Notes: generated by a model from the sequence alone, not told the origin. A stretch of 64,000 bases of DNA from Sulfurimonas autotrophica DSM 16294 (GCF_000147355.1 NC_014506.1:1364001-1428000); one strand, 5' to 3'. Positions 8,178 to 16,993 are shown, counted from the first letter of the stretch. Program-made: numbers and translations.

Positions 8178-9074
8178 ATAAAAAGAGGTCAAACAATCAA
8201 ACTTTATATCTATGGTGATGATTTAAAAAATATTAAAACTGCTGAGTTAAGCAATTGGAGTGGCAAAGCCTACATTGGAGAAAGAAAGCATTCAAAGCTT
8301 ATCCAAGGAATTGAAGAACTAAAATCACCAGGAGTTTATCTACTTTTATCAAGAGACATGAATGAATTTCAAATTGCCCTATATGTCGGTGAAGCTGATG
8401 AAGTTAACAAAAGAATTAGTGATCACTTTAAAAGTAAAGATTGGTGGACTGATTTTGTAATTTTTATTTCTAAAGATACAAACCTCACAAAATCACATGT
8501 AAGATATTTAGAAAAAAAACTATATAACATTTCAAATGAAAAAACTACCCTTATTGATTTAAAAAACAATTCAAATCCGACAGGTTCAAAGCTTCCAATA
8601 TCAGAAATGGATGATATGGATGAGTTTTTAGAAAAAATTATTTTTATGCTTAAAAATTTAGGAATTATCAATCTTGAAAAAATTGAAGTACAAGAAATTA
8701 GTTTAGATAAAGATAATATATTTTATTTGGATCTAACAAAAAATCGTATTGATGAAAATAATAATAAATTACAAGCAAAGCTGCAAATAACAAATGATGG
8801 CTATAGATTGTTAAAAGGATCTTTTATTGAAAAAGAAGAAAGACCAAGTTTTAAAAAACATATCTATTACCCTTTAAGAAAACAATTTGAAACCAATAAA
8901 TATATGCAGGATTCAAAATATGATGGTTGTTCTATTTTAATACAAGATATAGATGTAAGATCTCCATCTGCAGCTGCATCAATAGTAAAAAATAGAGCAA
9001 CAAATGGACCAAAGGAATGGAAACTCCAAGACGGAACCACACTTGACGAATTCCAACTTAATAGCCAATCCTAA
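8178..9074 (+). CDS. GIY-YIG nuclease with C-terminal DUF4357, apparent ATA start
   Basis: The frame encodes 298 residues from an ATA at 8178. The first residues, (I)KRGQTIKLYIYGDD, match the family opening 'M-x-RG-x-TI-x-LF'. The GIY-YIG core follows: GVY 52-54, YVG 69-71, R79, H83 and the metal-binding E112 within HVRYLEKKLY. Residues ~215-298 match DUF4357 (DGYRLLKGS, SPSAAASIV..R..NGPKEWK). The nearest ATG is at 8358, inside the GIY-YIG core, so starting there would destroy the domain. No ATG, GTG or TTG lies between the upstream stop (8127) and 8358. A ribosome-binding site (AAAAAAAGGA) ends 7 nt before the ATA. Either ATA initiates translation or the start was lost by mutation. Confidence 0.8.
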   Translation: MKRGQTIKLYIYGDDLKNIKTAELSNWSGKAYIGERKHSKLIQGIEELKSPGVYLLLSRDMNEFQIALYVGEADEVNKRISDHFKSKDWWTDFVIFISKDTNLTKSHVRYLEKKLYNISNEKTTLIDLKNNSNPTGSKLPISEMDDMDEFLEKIIFMLKNLGIINLEKIEVQEISLDKDNIFYLDLTKNRIDENNNKLQAKLQITNDGYRLLKGSFIEKEERPSFKKHIYYPLRKQFETNKYMQDSKYDGCSILIQDIDVRSPSAAASIVKNRATNGPKEWKLQDGTTLDEFQLNSQS

Positions 9075-9189
9075 CAAGATAACAAAATAAGAAAAAGTTA
9101 GCCCAACTAAATTTCCTTTGTCTTTCAATTTGGCCGTTATACATCTACATCAATTTTTCAGTAATTTTACAATTTACATATAAATATGA

Positions 9190-9195
9190 TATACT
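9190..9195 (+). promoter_or_regulatory. -10 hexamer of the toxin-antitoxin pair
   Basis: TATACT, preceded by TGA (extended -10), ends six bases before the brnT-like ATG at 9202. There is no Shine-Dalgarno sequence, so the toxin may be translated from a leaderless message. BrnA-type antitoxins normally repress this promoter. Confidence 0.5.
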
Positions 9196-9201
9196 TTCTA
9201 T

Positions 9202-9462
9202 ATGAAATACGAATATGATGAAAATAAAAGCTTATTAAATAAGCAAAAACATGGCATAGATTTTGAAGACGCTAAGCTTCTTTGGAATGATGACAGAATG
9301 GTTGAAATCGAAACATCATATGAAGATGAAATTCGTTTTATTAATATTGGAAAAATTGGAACTAGATTTTATACTATAGTTACAACTTACCGTAAAGATA
9401 AAATTAGAATTATTTCTGCAAGAAGATCACGAGAAAAGGAGATTGAAATTTATGAAAGCTGA
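9202..9462 (+). CDS. brnT: BrnT-family (DUF497) toxin
   Basis: An 86-residue protein matching BrnT RNases: the N-terminal YEYDENKSLLNKQKHGIDFE pattern (family 'W-D-x-x-K-x-x-x-N-x-x-KHG-(I/V)-x-F'), central 'R..IG..G.....V..' strands and the C-terminal IRIISARRSREKE. BrnT folds like RelE and cleaves RNA, and is neutralised by BrnA. The stop overlaps the downstream antitoxin gene by 11 nt. It lies in an AT-rich patch with the GIY-YIG gene, suggestive of an acquired module. Confidence 0.88.
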   Translation: MKYEYDENKSLLNKQKHGIDFEDAKLLWNDDRMVEIETSYEDEIRFINIGKIGTRFYTIVTTYRKDKIRIISARRSREKEIEIYES

Positions 9463-9697
9463 AGAATTTGATAAAATTTTTGATGATAATGAAGAAGATA
9501 TAATTGAATATCTTGATTTATCAAAAATAAAAAGACCTAACCTTGAACCAAAAAGAATCAATATTGATTTTCCTACTTGGATGGTGAAAAAACTAGATGA
9601 AGAAGCACAGCATATCGGTGTAAGCCGTCAAGCAATTATAAAAACATGGCTAGCTGATAAAATTATGGAACTGGAACATCACAAACTAGCTGTATAA
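9452..9697 (+). CDS. BrnA/CopG-type antitoxin
   Basis: An 81-residue ribbon-helix-helix protein. The C-terminal half, INIDFPTWMVKKLDEEA then GVSRQAIIKTWLADKI, is a CopG/RHH DNA-binding fold; the N-terminal half is acidic (DDNEEDIIEYLD) and should bind the toxin. A TTG at 9443 is in frame, but AAGGAG at 9436-9441 is well placed only for the ATG at 9452. The two genes overlap and should be translationally coupled, with the complex repressing its own promoter. Confidence 0.85.
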   Translation: MKAEEFDKIFDDNEEDIIEYLDLSKIKRPNLEPKRINIDFPTWMVKKLDEEAQHIGVSRQAIIKTWLADKIMELEHHKLAV

Positions 9698-9733
9698 TAA
9701 AATATTTTTCAAACATCATAAAAAGGAAAACAG

Positions 9734-10639
9734 ATGCAGCATTATAGAAATTTAAAAGAAGACTATCAGTTTAGTGATGAAGAGACTCAAATACTTAAAG
9801 AACTTCAACCCCGTATGGAAAAGCTTGCAGATGAATTTATAGACGGGTTTTATGATTACATATGGGGATTTGGTAAAACTGCTCAATTTTTAAAGAACAA
9901 AGATATTATTGCTCACCATAGAAAAAAAATCAAAGAGTGGTTTATTAACCTTTTTTGCGGGCAGTATGATATGCCCTATTTTATGTATCTTTACAAAATA
10001 GGTGAAATACATGTCAAAATCGGATTGCCTACACACTATGTCAATTCGGCATTTACTTATGTTCGAACTTTTATACTCACAAGTATAGAAGATAACTTCA
10101 AAGACAAACAACAGCATGTAAAAGAAATCAGAGCTGTTGAAAAAATTATAGACATGAATCTAGATGTATTGACAAGTTCTTACAGAGAAGAAGAGTTAAG
10201 TAAATTTCTATCGCTTTCCAAAGTAGAAAAAAATATTTTATCAGGTCTGAAAAAATTTAATTCTTACATAAACTATTTTTTAGCTATTGCATTAGCACTT
10301 GTGGCATTTTTTGCCATAGGACTTTTTGTATATGATGTATATATGTTAGTTGCCACCGATATAAAAATAGACAAAGGCGTATTGACCGTTCTCGGCAGTT
10401 TGCTTGTACTGTGGGCCTCTATTGAACTCATACAGGAAGAAATCCATCATTTACAGGGTAAAGGCTTTGCCATAGGTGCATTTATCATGCTCGCCATGGC
10501 TGCACTGATTCGAAAAGTATTAATATATTCGCTCTCTGCCGAAAAAGGGGAAGAATTATTAATTATAGCTGCCGTGATTGTCGGTTTGGCTGTTTCATAT
10601 TGGCTTGTCGGAGCAAAGAAGAGAACAATTATAGACTAA
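9734..10639 (+). CDS. Globin-domain protein fused to a PsiE-like membrane domain
   Basis: Residues ~5-150 form a globin of the sensor/protoglobin class: helices with DEFIDGFYDYIWG and KIGEIHVKIGLPTHYV, the latter placing a proximal heme histidine at H93. Residues ~180-298 contain four membrane helices in a PsiE-type layout (YFLAIALALVAFFAIGLFVYD; ELIQEEIHHL; GFAIGAFIMLAMAALIRKVLI; LLIIAAVIVGLAVSYWLVGA). A cytosolic heme-based gas sensor joined to a small membrane module is the simplest reading. What PsiE does is not known. A ribosome-binding site AAAAGGAAAA precedes the ATG. It could serve O2, CO or NO sensing. Confidence 0.8.
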   Translation: MQHYRNLKEDYQFSDEETQILKELQPRMEKLADEFIDGFYDYIWGFGKTAQFLKNKDIIAHHRKKIKEWFINLFCGQYDMPYFMYLYKIGEIHVKIGLPTHYVNSAFTYVRTFILTSIEDNFKDKQQHVKEIRAVEKIIDMNLDVLTSSYREEELSKFLSLSKVEKNILSGLKKFNSYINYFLAIALALVAFFAIGLFVYDVYMLVATDIKIDKGVLTVLGSLLVLWASIELIQEEIHHLQGKGFAIGAFIMLAMAALIRKVLIYSLSAEKGEELLIIAAVIVGLAVSYWLVGAKKRTIID

Positions 10640-10655
10640 AACGTCTCTTAACTGC

Positions 10656-10661
10656 TATAAT
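10656..10661 (+). promoter_or_regulatory. -10 element of the ABC-F gene
   Basis: A TATAAT in ACTGCTATAATTAC, 28 bp before the ATG at 10690, just downstream of the stop of the globin-PsiE gene. It supports the later start for the ABC-F protein. Confidence 0.45.
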
Positions 10662-10689
10662 TACAAAAACTAAAAAAAGTAAATTATTT

Positions 10690-12645
10690 ATGGCATTAAT
10701 AGACCTACAAAAAATCAGCAAACATTATTCTGCTCAAAAAATTCTCACCGAAGTTGACTTTCATGTTGATGAGGGTGAGCGTATTGTTATCATTGGGAAA
10801 AACGGGAGCGGGAAATCTACCTTGATGAAAATCGTCAACGGAACTCTCACACCTGACGGCGGACGACGCATCATCAAAAATGACCTTGAAGTCAAAATGC
10901 TTGACCAACGTCCCCAATTTGAAGAGGGGCACACTGTGCGTCAGGCGGTTGAAGCAGGGCTTAAAGAGCTTAACGCGGCAAAAGAGCGTTATAACGAGCT
11001 CTCTTTGCTTTTGGCTGAAGATTTTGACAACAAAGTGCTTTTGGATGAACATGAAAAGCTCTCACGTTACATCGAACACCATAATGCCTGGAATTTAGAT
11101 GATAAAATAGAACGCATTATTCAACATTTTCAGCTCAAAGCGTATGAAAATAAGCCCGTTGCACTCTTAAGCGGTGGCGAGCAGCGTCGTGTTGCACTTG
11201 CTTCACTTCTGCTGCAAAAACCCGATGTACTTTTGCTTGATGAGCCTACCAACCACCTTGATGTTTATATGGTTGAGTTTTTGGAAGAGCTGATACTTAA
11301 AGAGAAGTTTACCCTTGTTTTCATTTCTCATGACCGTTATTTCATCGACCGTATTGCTACAAAAAGTGTAGAAGTTGAAGACTGCTCACTCCGCGAATAC
11401 AAAGGCGGTTACAATGACTACCTTACCCAAAAAGAAGAATATCTCAGAACGCTGCAAAAACAGCATGACAATCTGCTCGGCATTTTAAAAAGAGAAAACG
11501 AGTGGTTTGCCAGAGGTGTACGTGCAAGACTCAAACGGAATGAAGGACGCAAAGAGCGTTTAATGAATTTACGAGAAGAAGCAAAAACCAACCCTGCCAA
11601 AATCCGCAAGATGTCTGTTGAGTTGCAGCGTGAGGCGAAACACTTTAACCGTGACAAAAGCATCAACAAACAAAAAATGCTCTTTGAAGTCGAAGATTTG
11701 GAACTGAAACTCGGAGACAAAGAGCTGTTGCATGACTTTTCAACACGAATTCTTCAAAAAGATGTCATCGCCATCGTCGGACCAAATGGCAGCGGAAAAT
11801 CAACCCTGCTTAAAGCTCTGCTTGGGCGCATAGAGCCGACAAGCGGCAAAATAAAACGCGGAGAATTTAAAGTCGGCTATTTTGACCAGCACAGAGAGAT
11901 GCTTGATGATGACAAAAACCTTATAGAGACTTTTTGTCCGCATGGAGGCGATCGTGTCAATGTACGAGGCAGTGACTTGCATGTATATGGTTACTTGAAA
12001 AATTTTCTTTTTCCCCGTGAATTTTTAGATAAAAAAATAGGCGTACTCAGCGGCGGTGAAAAAAACCGTGTTGCCCTTGCCCTGCTCTTTACACAGGATG
12101 TCGATATACTCATTCTTGATGAACCGACCAATGATTTGGATATTCCTACTATCAATATCTTAGAAGAGCAGTTGACAAATTTTCCCGGTGCTGTCATAAT
12201 CGTCTCACATGACAGATACTTTGTAGATAAAATTGCAAAAAAACTCTTCATTTTCAAACCTGACAAAACCATAGAGGAGTCTCATCAGCAATACTCTGAG
12301 TATTTGGAGCTTGAAAAAGAGGTCAAAGAACTTCATGACATGGAAAAAGAGGCAACAAAAGAGGAAAAACCCAAGTTACATGTAAAAGAAAAGTCAAAAA
12401 CTTTGAAACTGACTTTTAAAGAAAAAATAGCACTGGAAAAACTTCCGCAGGAGATAGAAGAACTTGAAGCAAAAATAGATGAAAAAAATGCCTGTTTGTC
12501 GGATCCTAAATGTTATGAAGAGATAGGTTTGAGCAAACTTGCCAAAGAGCTTGCAGATATAGAAGCACTCTATGAAGAAAAGGTCGAAGAACTGTTAACG
12601 ATTCAAGAAAAAGAAGAAGAAATCAATGCCGCACAGGAAGTATAA
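10690..12645 (+). CDS. ABC-F ATPase (Uup/YheS-like), cytosolic
   Basis: A 651-residue protein with two nucleotide-binding domains and no membrane segments, as in ABC-F translation factors acting on the ribosome. NBD1 has GKNGSGKST (Walker A), LLSGGEQRRV and LLLDEPTNHLD; NBD2 has GPNGSGKST, VLSGGEKNRV and LILDEPTNDLD. A charged linker lies between them and a lysine/glutamate-rich coiled-coil extension (about 560-651) follows. The ATG at 10690 is chosen over an in-frame start at 10600, which lies inside the previous gene. It is followed after 2 nt by queF. Confidence 0.93.
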   Translation: MALIDLQKISKHYSAQKILTEVDFHVDEGERIVIIGKNGSGKSTLMKIVNGTLTPDGGRRIIKNDLEVKMLDQRPQFEEGHTVRQAVEAGLKELNAAKERYNELSLLLAEDFDNKVLLDEHEKLSRYIEHHNAWNLDDKIERIIQHFQLKAYENKPVALLSGGEQRRVALASLLLQKPDVLLLDEPTNHLDVYMVEFLEELILKEKFTLVFISHDRYFIDRIATKSVEVEDCSLREYKGGYNDYLTQKEEYLRTLQKQHDNLLGILKRENEWFARGVRARLKRNEGRKERLMNLREEAKTNPAKIRKMSVELQREAKHFNRDKSINKQKMLFEVEDLELKLGDKELLHDFSTRILQKDVIAIVGPNGSGKSTLLKALLGRIEPTSGKIKRGEFKVGYFDQHREMLDDDKNLIETFCPHGGDRVNVRGSDLHVYGYLKNFLFPREFLDKKIGVLSGGEKNRVALALLFTQDVDILILDEPTNDLDIPTINILEEQLTNFPGAVIIVSHDRYFVDKIAKKLFIFKPDKTIEESHQQYSEYLELEKEVKELHDMEKEATKEEKPKLHVKEKSKTLKLTFKEKIALEKLPQEIEELEAKIDEKNACLSDPKCYEEIGLSKLAKELADIEALYEEKVEELLTIQEKEEEINAAQEV

Positions 12646-12647
12646 CA

Positions 12648-13145
12648 ATGGATGAAAAAGAGTATAAAGCAAAACGTGCCAAAGAAGTAGCCCAGCTCGG
12701 AGCCGGAGAGACTGAGTACAAGTACGAATATGCACCCGAGCTTTTAGAGATATTTGAAAATGTTCATCCTGAGATGGATTACTGGGTTACGCTCAATGCA
12801 GACGAGTTCACATCCCTTTGTCCAAAAACAAATCAGCCTGATTTCGGCACGATTATCATTAACTATATACCTGATGTAAAAATGGTTGAGAGTAAATCAC
12901 TCAAACTTTATCTTTTCAGCTTCATTAACAGCGGTGAATTTCATGAAGACGTTGTCAATAAAATCGGTAAAGATTTAGTGGCACTCATGCAGCCAAAATA
13001 CCTCGAAGTTATCGGGCTTTTTTATCCAAGAGGCAACATCAGTATTCATCCGACTTTCAGTTATGCAAAAGATGAAGAAAAATACAAAGAGATTGAAAAA
13101 TACAGATTTTTAAACAGAAATCTTAACCCGCAAAGAGTAGAATAA
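12648..13145 (+). CDS. queF: NADPH-dependent 7-cyano-7-deazaguanine reductase QueF
   Basis: Reduces preQ0 to preQ1 in queuosine tRNA-modification synthesis. The 165-residue single-domain form is typical of the type I (B. subtilis-like) enzyme. The catalytic cysteine C58 and D65 lie in SLCPKTNQPDFG, and the QueF signature ESKSLKLYLFS.INSGEFHE is at ~84-105. Its stop codon overlaps the start of the QueF-like paralogue at 13145, so the two are probably co-translated. Confidence 0.96.
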   Translation: MDEKEYKAKRAKEVAQLGAGETEYKYEYAPELLEIFENVHPEMDYWVTLNADEFTSLCPKTNQPDFGTIIINYIPDVKMVESKSLKLYLFSFINSGEFHEDVVNKIGKDLVALMQPKYLEVIGLFYPRGNISIHPTFSYAKDEEKYKEIEKYRFLNRNLNPQRVE

Positions 13146-13504
13146 TGAAATTAACACCTTTACATGTAAAAGAAAATACGACTATACAATATATGTCCCA
13201 TGAACTTTTATTCCTTGCACAGAGTGGACAGCCTTACAGAGGTACAATTTATATAAATTTTACCAGTACAGGTGAAACATTTGACCTGCGTGATTTTAAA
13301 AAATATTTGACATCACTTAGAGATAAAAAATACAATGCAGAAGATATTGTCTATGAAATATATGAAACTATTACAAAAAGTATACAAACAGAGAACTTAG
13401 GTGTTATAGTTGATTTGACAGCGCGTGGAGGCATACAGCAAAGACTCTGCTATGGAGCAGAGTTTGATGCACTGCAAAAAGAAAATATATTTCAAGTAAG
13501 ATAA
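13145..13504 (+). CDS. QueF-like T-fold paralogue lacking the catalytic Cys and Asp
   Basis: A 119-residue protein. Its central part aligns with QueF: SGQPYRGTIYINF against TNQPDFGTIIINY, FDLRDFKKYLTSLRDKKYNAEDIV against VESKSLKLYLFS.INSGEFHEDVV, and LGVIVDLTARGGIQ against LEVIGLFYPRGNI. The cysteine of the active site is absent (SGQP instead of CPKTNQP) and the QPDF aspartate is Y. This points to a tandem duplicate that lost chemistry. It could form a hetero-oligomer with QueF or bind a pterin- or deazapurine-like ligand. The TTACATGTAA repeat lies at codons 6-9. Confidence 0.6.
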   Translation: MKLTPLHVKENTTIQYMSHELLFLAQSGQPYRGTIYINFTSTGETFDLRDFKKYLTSLRDKKYNAEDIVYEIYETITKSIQTENLGVIVDLTARGGIQQRLCYGAEFDALQKENIFQVR

Positions 13505-13507
13505 AAC

Positions 13508-14857
13508 TTACTTATTAGCTTCCTGCAAGGAATCTGCTATTAAAAATGCTAACTCTAATGACTGGTCTGCATTGAGACGAGGGTCACAATGTGTATGGTA
13601 ACGAGAACTTAAATCTTCTTCCGTTACCGTAAATGAACCACCGATACACTCAGTAACGTTTTTACCTGTCATTTCCAAGTGAACACCACCGGCAAATGTA
13701 CCCTCCGCTTTATGTACCTGGAAGAACTGTTTCATCTCAGTCAAAATATCATCGACCGGACGTGTTTTGTAGTTATTTGATGATTTTATGGTATTTCCAT
13801 GCATCGGATCACATGACCAAACTACATTTAAACCTTCTCTCTCAACTGCACGAATCAGTGATGGCATATGCTCACCAACTTTGTTAGCACCCATTCTTAC
13901 GATGATATTAAGGCGTCCGGCTTCATTCTCAGGGTTCACGGCTTTAGCAAGTCTTACCAAATCATCAGGATCCATAGACGGACCGGCTTTTATACCGATA
14001 GGATTTTTAATGCCTTTCATATATTCAACATGTGCACCGTCAAGCTGACGTGTTCTGTCACCTATCCAAACCATATGGGCCGCTGTATTATACCAGTCGC
14101 CCGTGATAGAATCTTTTCTTGTAAATGCTTCTTCATATGGTAAAAGCAGTGCTTCATGAGAAGTAAAAAAGTCAGTTTCACGAAGCGTTCTATATGTTTT
14201 TGATGTAACACCGCAGGCTTCCATGAATTTTAAAGATTTTTCTATATCTTCCGCTAAAGCTTCATATTTCTCACCTACTTCACTTTTATGTGCAAAGTCA
14301 AGATTCCATTTACTTACCTGATGCAGATCAGCAAGACCACCCGATGCAAAAGCACGGAGTAAGTTTTGTGTAGCTGTTGCCTGATTATAAGCTTTTATCA
14401 TACGTTCAGGATCCGGCACACGCGATTTTTTATCAAAACCAATGCCGTTAATAATATCTCCGCGGTATGAATCGAGTGTAACATCGCCGATTGTTTCCGT
14501 ATCAGAGGAACGCGGTTTTGCAAACTGGCCGCCAAGACGTCCTACTTTTACAACAGGAAGTCCGCCTGCATATGTCATAACAACTGCCATTTGCATTATA
14601 GCCTTAAAAGTATCGCGAATATTATCTGCATGAAATTCACTAAAACTTTCAGCACAATCACCGCCTTGCAGTAAAAAAGCTTTCCCCTGTGATACATTTG
14701 CAAGCTGTTCTTTAAGTGAACGTGCTTCTCCTGCAAATACAAGCGGCGGATAATTTTTCAACTCTTTTAAAACTGCTTCGAGCTTTGCTTTATCAGGGTA
14801 TGTCGGTTGTTGTAATATTGGTTTTTCTCTCCAGCTAGACGGGCTCCAAGTACTCAT
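13508..14857 (-). CDS. Class II 3-deoxy-7-phosphoheptulonate (DAHP) synthase
   Basis: The first enzyme of the shikimate pathway: condenses phosphoenolpyruvate and erythrose 4-phosphate. The 449-residue length and motifs ([10 protein letters not shown] at the start, [45 protein letters not shown]) identify the plant/Helicobacter-type class II enzyme, unrelated in sequence to AroFGH. It is a monocistronic minus-strand gene, and trpE and aroE of the same pathway lie about 10 kb away. Confidence 0.96.
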   Translation of the reverse strand: MSTWSPSSWREKPILQQPTYPDKAKLEAVLKELKNYPPLVFAGEARSLKEQLANVSQGKAFLLQGGDCAESFSEFHADNIRDTFKAIMQMAVVMTYAGGLPVVKVGRLGGQFAKPRSSDTETIGDVTLDSYRGDIINGIGFDKKSRVPDPERMIKAYNQATATQNLLRAFASGGLADLHQVSKWNLDFAHKSEVGEKYEALAEDIEKSLKFMEACGVTSKTYRTLRETDFFTSHEALLLPYEEAFTRKDSITGDWYNTAAHMVWIGDRTRQLDGAHVEYMKGIKNPIGIKAGPSMDPDDLVRLAKAVNPENEAGRLNIIVRMGANKVGEHMPSLIRAVEREGLNVVWSCDPMHGNTIKSSNNYKTRPVDDILTEMKQFFQVHKAEGTFAGGVHLEMTGKNVTECIGGSFTVTEEDLSSRYHTHCDPRLNADQSLELAFLIADSLQEANK

Positions 14858-14946
14858 TATTAGACCTTATATAATATTATTTTTGCAATTTTATCCAAAT
14901 ATAGATAAAATAGCTATGAGAAAAGCTTTTTTTATGCTTAAACTAG

Positions 14947-14952
14947 TATAAT
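14947..14952 (+). promoter_or_regulatory. -10 element of the DGC-cvpA-fur-lysS operon
   Basis: A TATAAT in ACTAGTATAATTGCG, 25 bp before the ATG at 14978, with a TTTGGAG ribosome-binding site in between. Confidence 0.5.
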
Positions 14953-14977
14953 TGCGAATATTTTTATTTGGAGATTT

Positions 14978-15901
14978 ATGAAAAAAGATGACCTAAAATC
15001 ATTAGTAACTCAAATGTACGAAGATCTGCTGGAGAATATTGACTCTCAAAAAGACCCCAATAAAGAACAACTTGTTACTTATCTGCAAAATGCTGTAATG
15101 ACTGTTCAAAACATCAATGAAGATGATATAAGCTCTGTAGAACATGCAAAATTGGCTTTTAGTAATGCTTACAAAGAAATCGCAAACAAGACACTATCTT
15201 CTTATAAAAATACAAATAACAGATTTGAAAAATTGACTAAAATTCACGAACAGACCGTACAAAGTTATGAACATCAACTCATTGATATGCCTTCTATAAA
15301 AGAAAAATTTAATGAAATTCAAAATCATATGTCGCAAGAGGTGCAACGTGCAAACCAGGTTATAGCACAACTTTCGGCACAGGTAAAAGAGCTTGAGAGC
15401 AGTTCAAATTTAGACGCTCTTACTAAAATATTTAACAGACGAGCACTTGATACCTATCTTAAAAATCTATGCGATAAAAAAGAATTAAAACATGAGTTGC
15501 ATGTACTGCTTTTAGATATTGATGATTTTAAAAAAATAAATGACAAATACGGACATATTGCCGGAGATAAAATACTCATTTTTGTAGCTAATATGCTGAG
15601 AAAGGCATTACGTGACGGTGATAAAGTATTTCGCTATGGTGGAGAAGAATTTTTGATTGTTCTCAACAGAATAGATGTAAATACCTGCCAAGAAATTGCC
15701 GACAGAATTCTAAAACTCGTAAGCTCAAACCAGCTTTTTTATAAAGGCGAACCTATAAATGTTACAATAAGTATAGGTTCCACACTATTCTACCCTGAAG
15801 ACACCCCAGAAGCACTTATAAATCGGGCTGACAAAGCACTGTACAAGTCAAAAAAAAGCGGAAAAAATCAAATAAATATGGAACTAAAAAATGGATTTTA
15901 A
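14978..15901 (+). CDS. Diguanylate cyclase with helical N-terminal region
   Basis: A 307-residue cytosolic protein making c-di-GMP. Residues ~1-140 are helical and coiled-coil-like with no recognised sensor. The GGDEF domain (about 142-305) has LDALTKIFNRRAL, the metal aspartate in LLLDIDDFKKIND, the catalytic GGEEF at 221-225 and an RDGD product-inhibition site (I-site, RxxD) at 212-215, so it should be active and feedback-inhibited. It overlaps cvpA by 11 nt and heads an operon with fur and lysS. Confidence 0.9.
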   Translation: MKKDDLKSLVTQMYEDLLENIDSQKDPNKEQLVTYLQNAVMTVQNINEDDISSVEHAKLAFSNAYKEIANKTLSSYKNTNNRFEKLTKIHEQTVQSYEHQLIDMPSIKEKFNEIQNHMSQEVQRANQVIAQLSAQVKELESSSNLDALTKIFNRRALDTYLKNLCDKKELKHELHVLLLDIDDFKKINDKYGHIAGDKILIFVANMLRKALRDGDKVFRYGGEEFLIVLNRIDVNTCQEIADRILKLVSSNQLFYKGEPINVTISIGSTLFYPEDTPEALINRADKALYKSKKSGKNQINMELKNGF

Positions 15902-16508
15902 TTATTTTGACATTATTGCAGCAATTATAATTTTGCTGCTTGGTTTAAAAGGTATTCTTAACGGATTTTTTAAAGAGATTTTTGGTCTTATAGGTATAAT
16001 CGGCGGTATTTTCGTTGCATCAAGAGTTGGTGATGAAGTTGGCCATTATTTAAGTAATATGATATTTAAATTTTCCAATGAGTCTGCTATTGATTTTACA
16101 GGTTTTCTTGTTACCCTGGCACTTTTTTGGCTTATTATGGTACTTATAGGATTTGCCTTTAAAAAATTAAGTTCGCTAAGCGGTCTCGGTCCAATAGATA
16201 AAATTTTGGGTTTTGTAGTAGGTGCAAGTAAGTTTTTCTTAATAGCTGCCGTCATTGCCTATGCGGTATATAATGTAAAAGCAATCAAAACGACGCTTGA
16301 TTCATCTCTTAAAACGAGTATACTCTTTCCGATTTTAGTAGAAACCGGCAGATATATTATGAAAATAGATCCTACAGAAGTTTCAAATGATATCAATACA
16401 ACAATTTCACAAGGCAGCGCTGATTTACAAAAAAAAGTTGAAGACAATATAACTGCATCAACTTTACAGCAAATTGATGAAATCAAAAATAAAATACAAG
16501 AGAAATAA
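15891..16508 (+). CDS. CvpA-family membrane protein
   Basis: A 205-residue protein with four membrane helices (about 7-27, 30-48, 65-87, 102-122) and a hydrophilic C-terminal tail. It begins DFNYFDIIAAIIILLLGLKGILNGFFKEIF, which is the CvpA pattern 'D...l......G...G...e'. CvpA-type proteins are linked to colicin V export and envelope or bile stress; the exact role is unclear. It overlaps the cyclase gene and lies 2 nt from fur. Confidence 0.85.
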   Translation: MDFNYFDIIAAIIILLLGLKGILNGFFKEIFGLIGIIGGIFVASRVGDEVGHYLSNMIFKFSNESAIDFTGFLVTLALFWLIMVLIGFAFKKLSSLSGLGPIDKILGFVVGASKFFLIAAVIAYAVYNVKAIKTTLDSSLKTSILFPILVETGRYIMKIDPTEVSNDINTTISQGSADLQKKVEDNITASTLQQIDEIKNKIQEK

Positions 16509-16510
16509 TT

Positions 16511-16993
16511 ATGTCAAATGTTACTACAAACTTTAATGACAGAACAGTGGAATATGAACAGCTACTCAATGATTTTAAGCAACTGCTCAAAAAAAATAAT
16601 CTCAAGTTTACTATCCAACGCGAAGTAATTTTGGAAACACTTTATAATTCAGACGAACACTTAACACCTGAAGCCCTGCATCATCTTATACAGGAAAAAT
16701 ATCCTGAGTTAAACACAGGTATAGCAACTGTTTACAGAACACTTTCTCTGCTTGAAGATTCACATGTTGTTACTTCACTTTCATTTGGAGCACAGGGGAA
16801 AAAATATGAACTTGGGGCAAAAGAGCATCACGATCATCTTATTTGTACAGAGTGCGGAAAAATTACCGAATTTGTAGATGAAGAGATAGAAAAACGCCAA
16901 CAGGCAATTACCAAAGAACTCGGATTTAAGATGAGTGATCATTCTATGCAGATATATGGTATTTGTAAAGAGTGTCAAGAAAAAGCAAAATAA
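16511..16993 (+). CDS. fur: Ferric uptake regulator Fur
   Basis: A 160-residue metal-dependent repressor. The winged-helix domain covers ~22-95 (RYTIQREVIL-like, TVYRTLSLLE). The regulatory metal ligands include H106-H107-x-H109, and the structural zinc site consists of C112-x2-C115 and C152-x2-C155. Its place directly upstream of lysS is the conserved Campylobacter fur context, favouring Fur over PerR or Zur. It may bind the palindrome at 2521-2546 and regulate the desulforubrerythrin gene downstream; both are inferences. Confidence 0.9.
   Translation: MSNVTTNFNDRTVEYEQLLNDFKQLLKKNNLKFTIQREVILETLYNSDEHLTPEALHHLIQEKYPELNTGIATVYRTLSLLEDSHVVTSLSFGAQGKKYELGAKEHHDHLICTECGKITEFVDEEIEKRQQAITKELGFKMSDHSMQIYGICKECQEKAK

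Noticed and set aside
10600-10689. Upstream in-frame extension of the ABC-F protein
   Set aside because: It lies in the 3' end of the globin-PsiE gene and in the promoter of the ABC-F gene; the family N-terminus begins at 10690.
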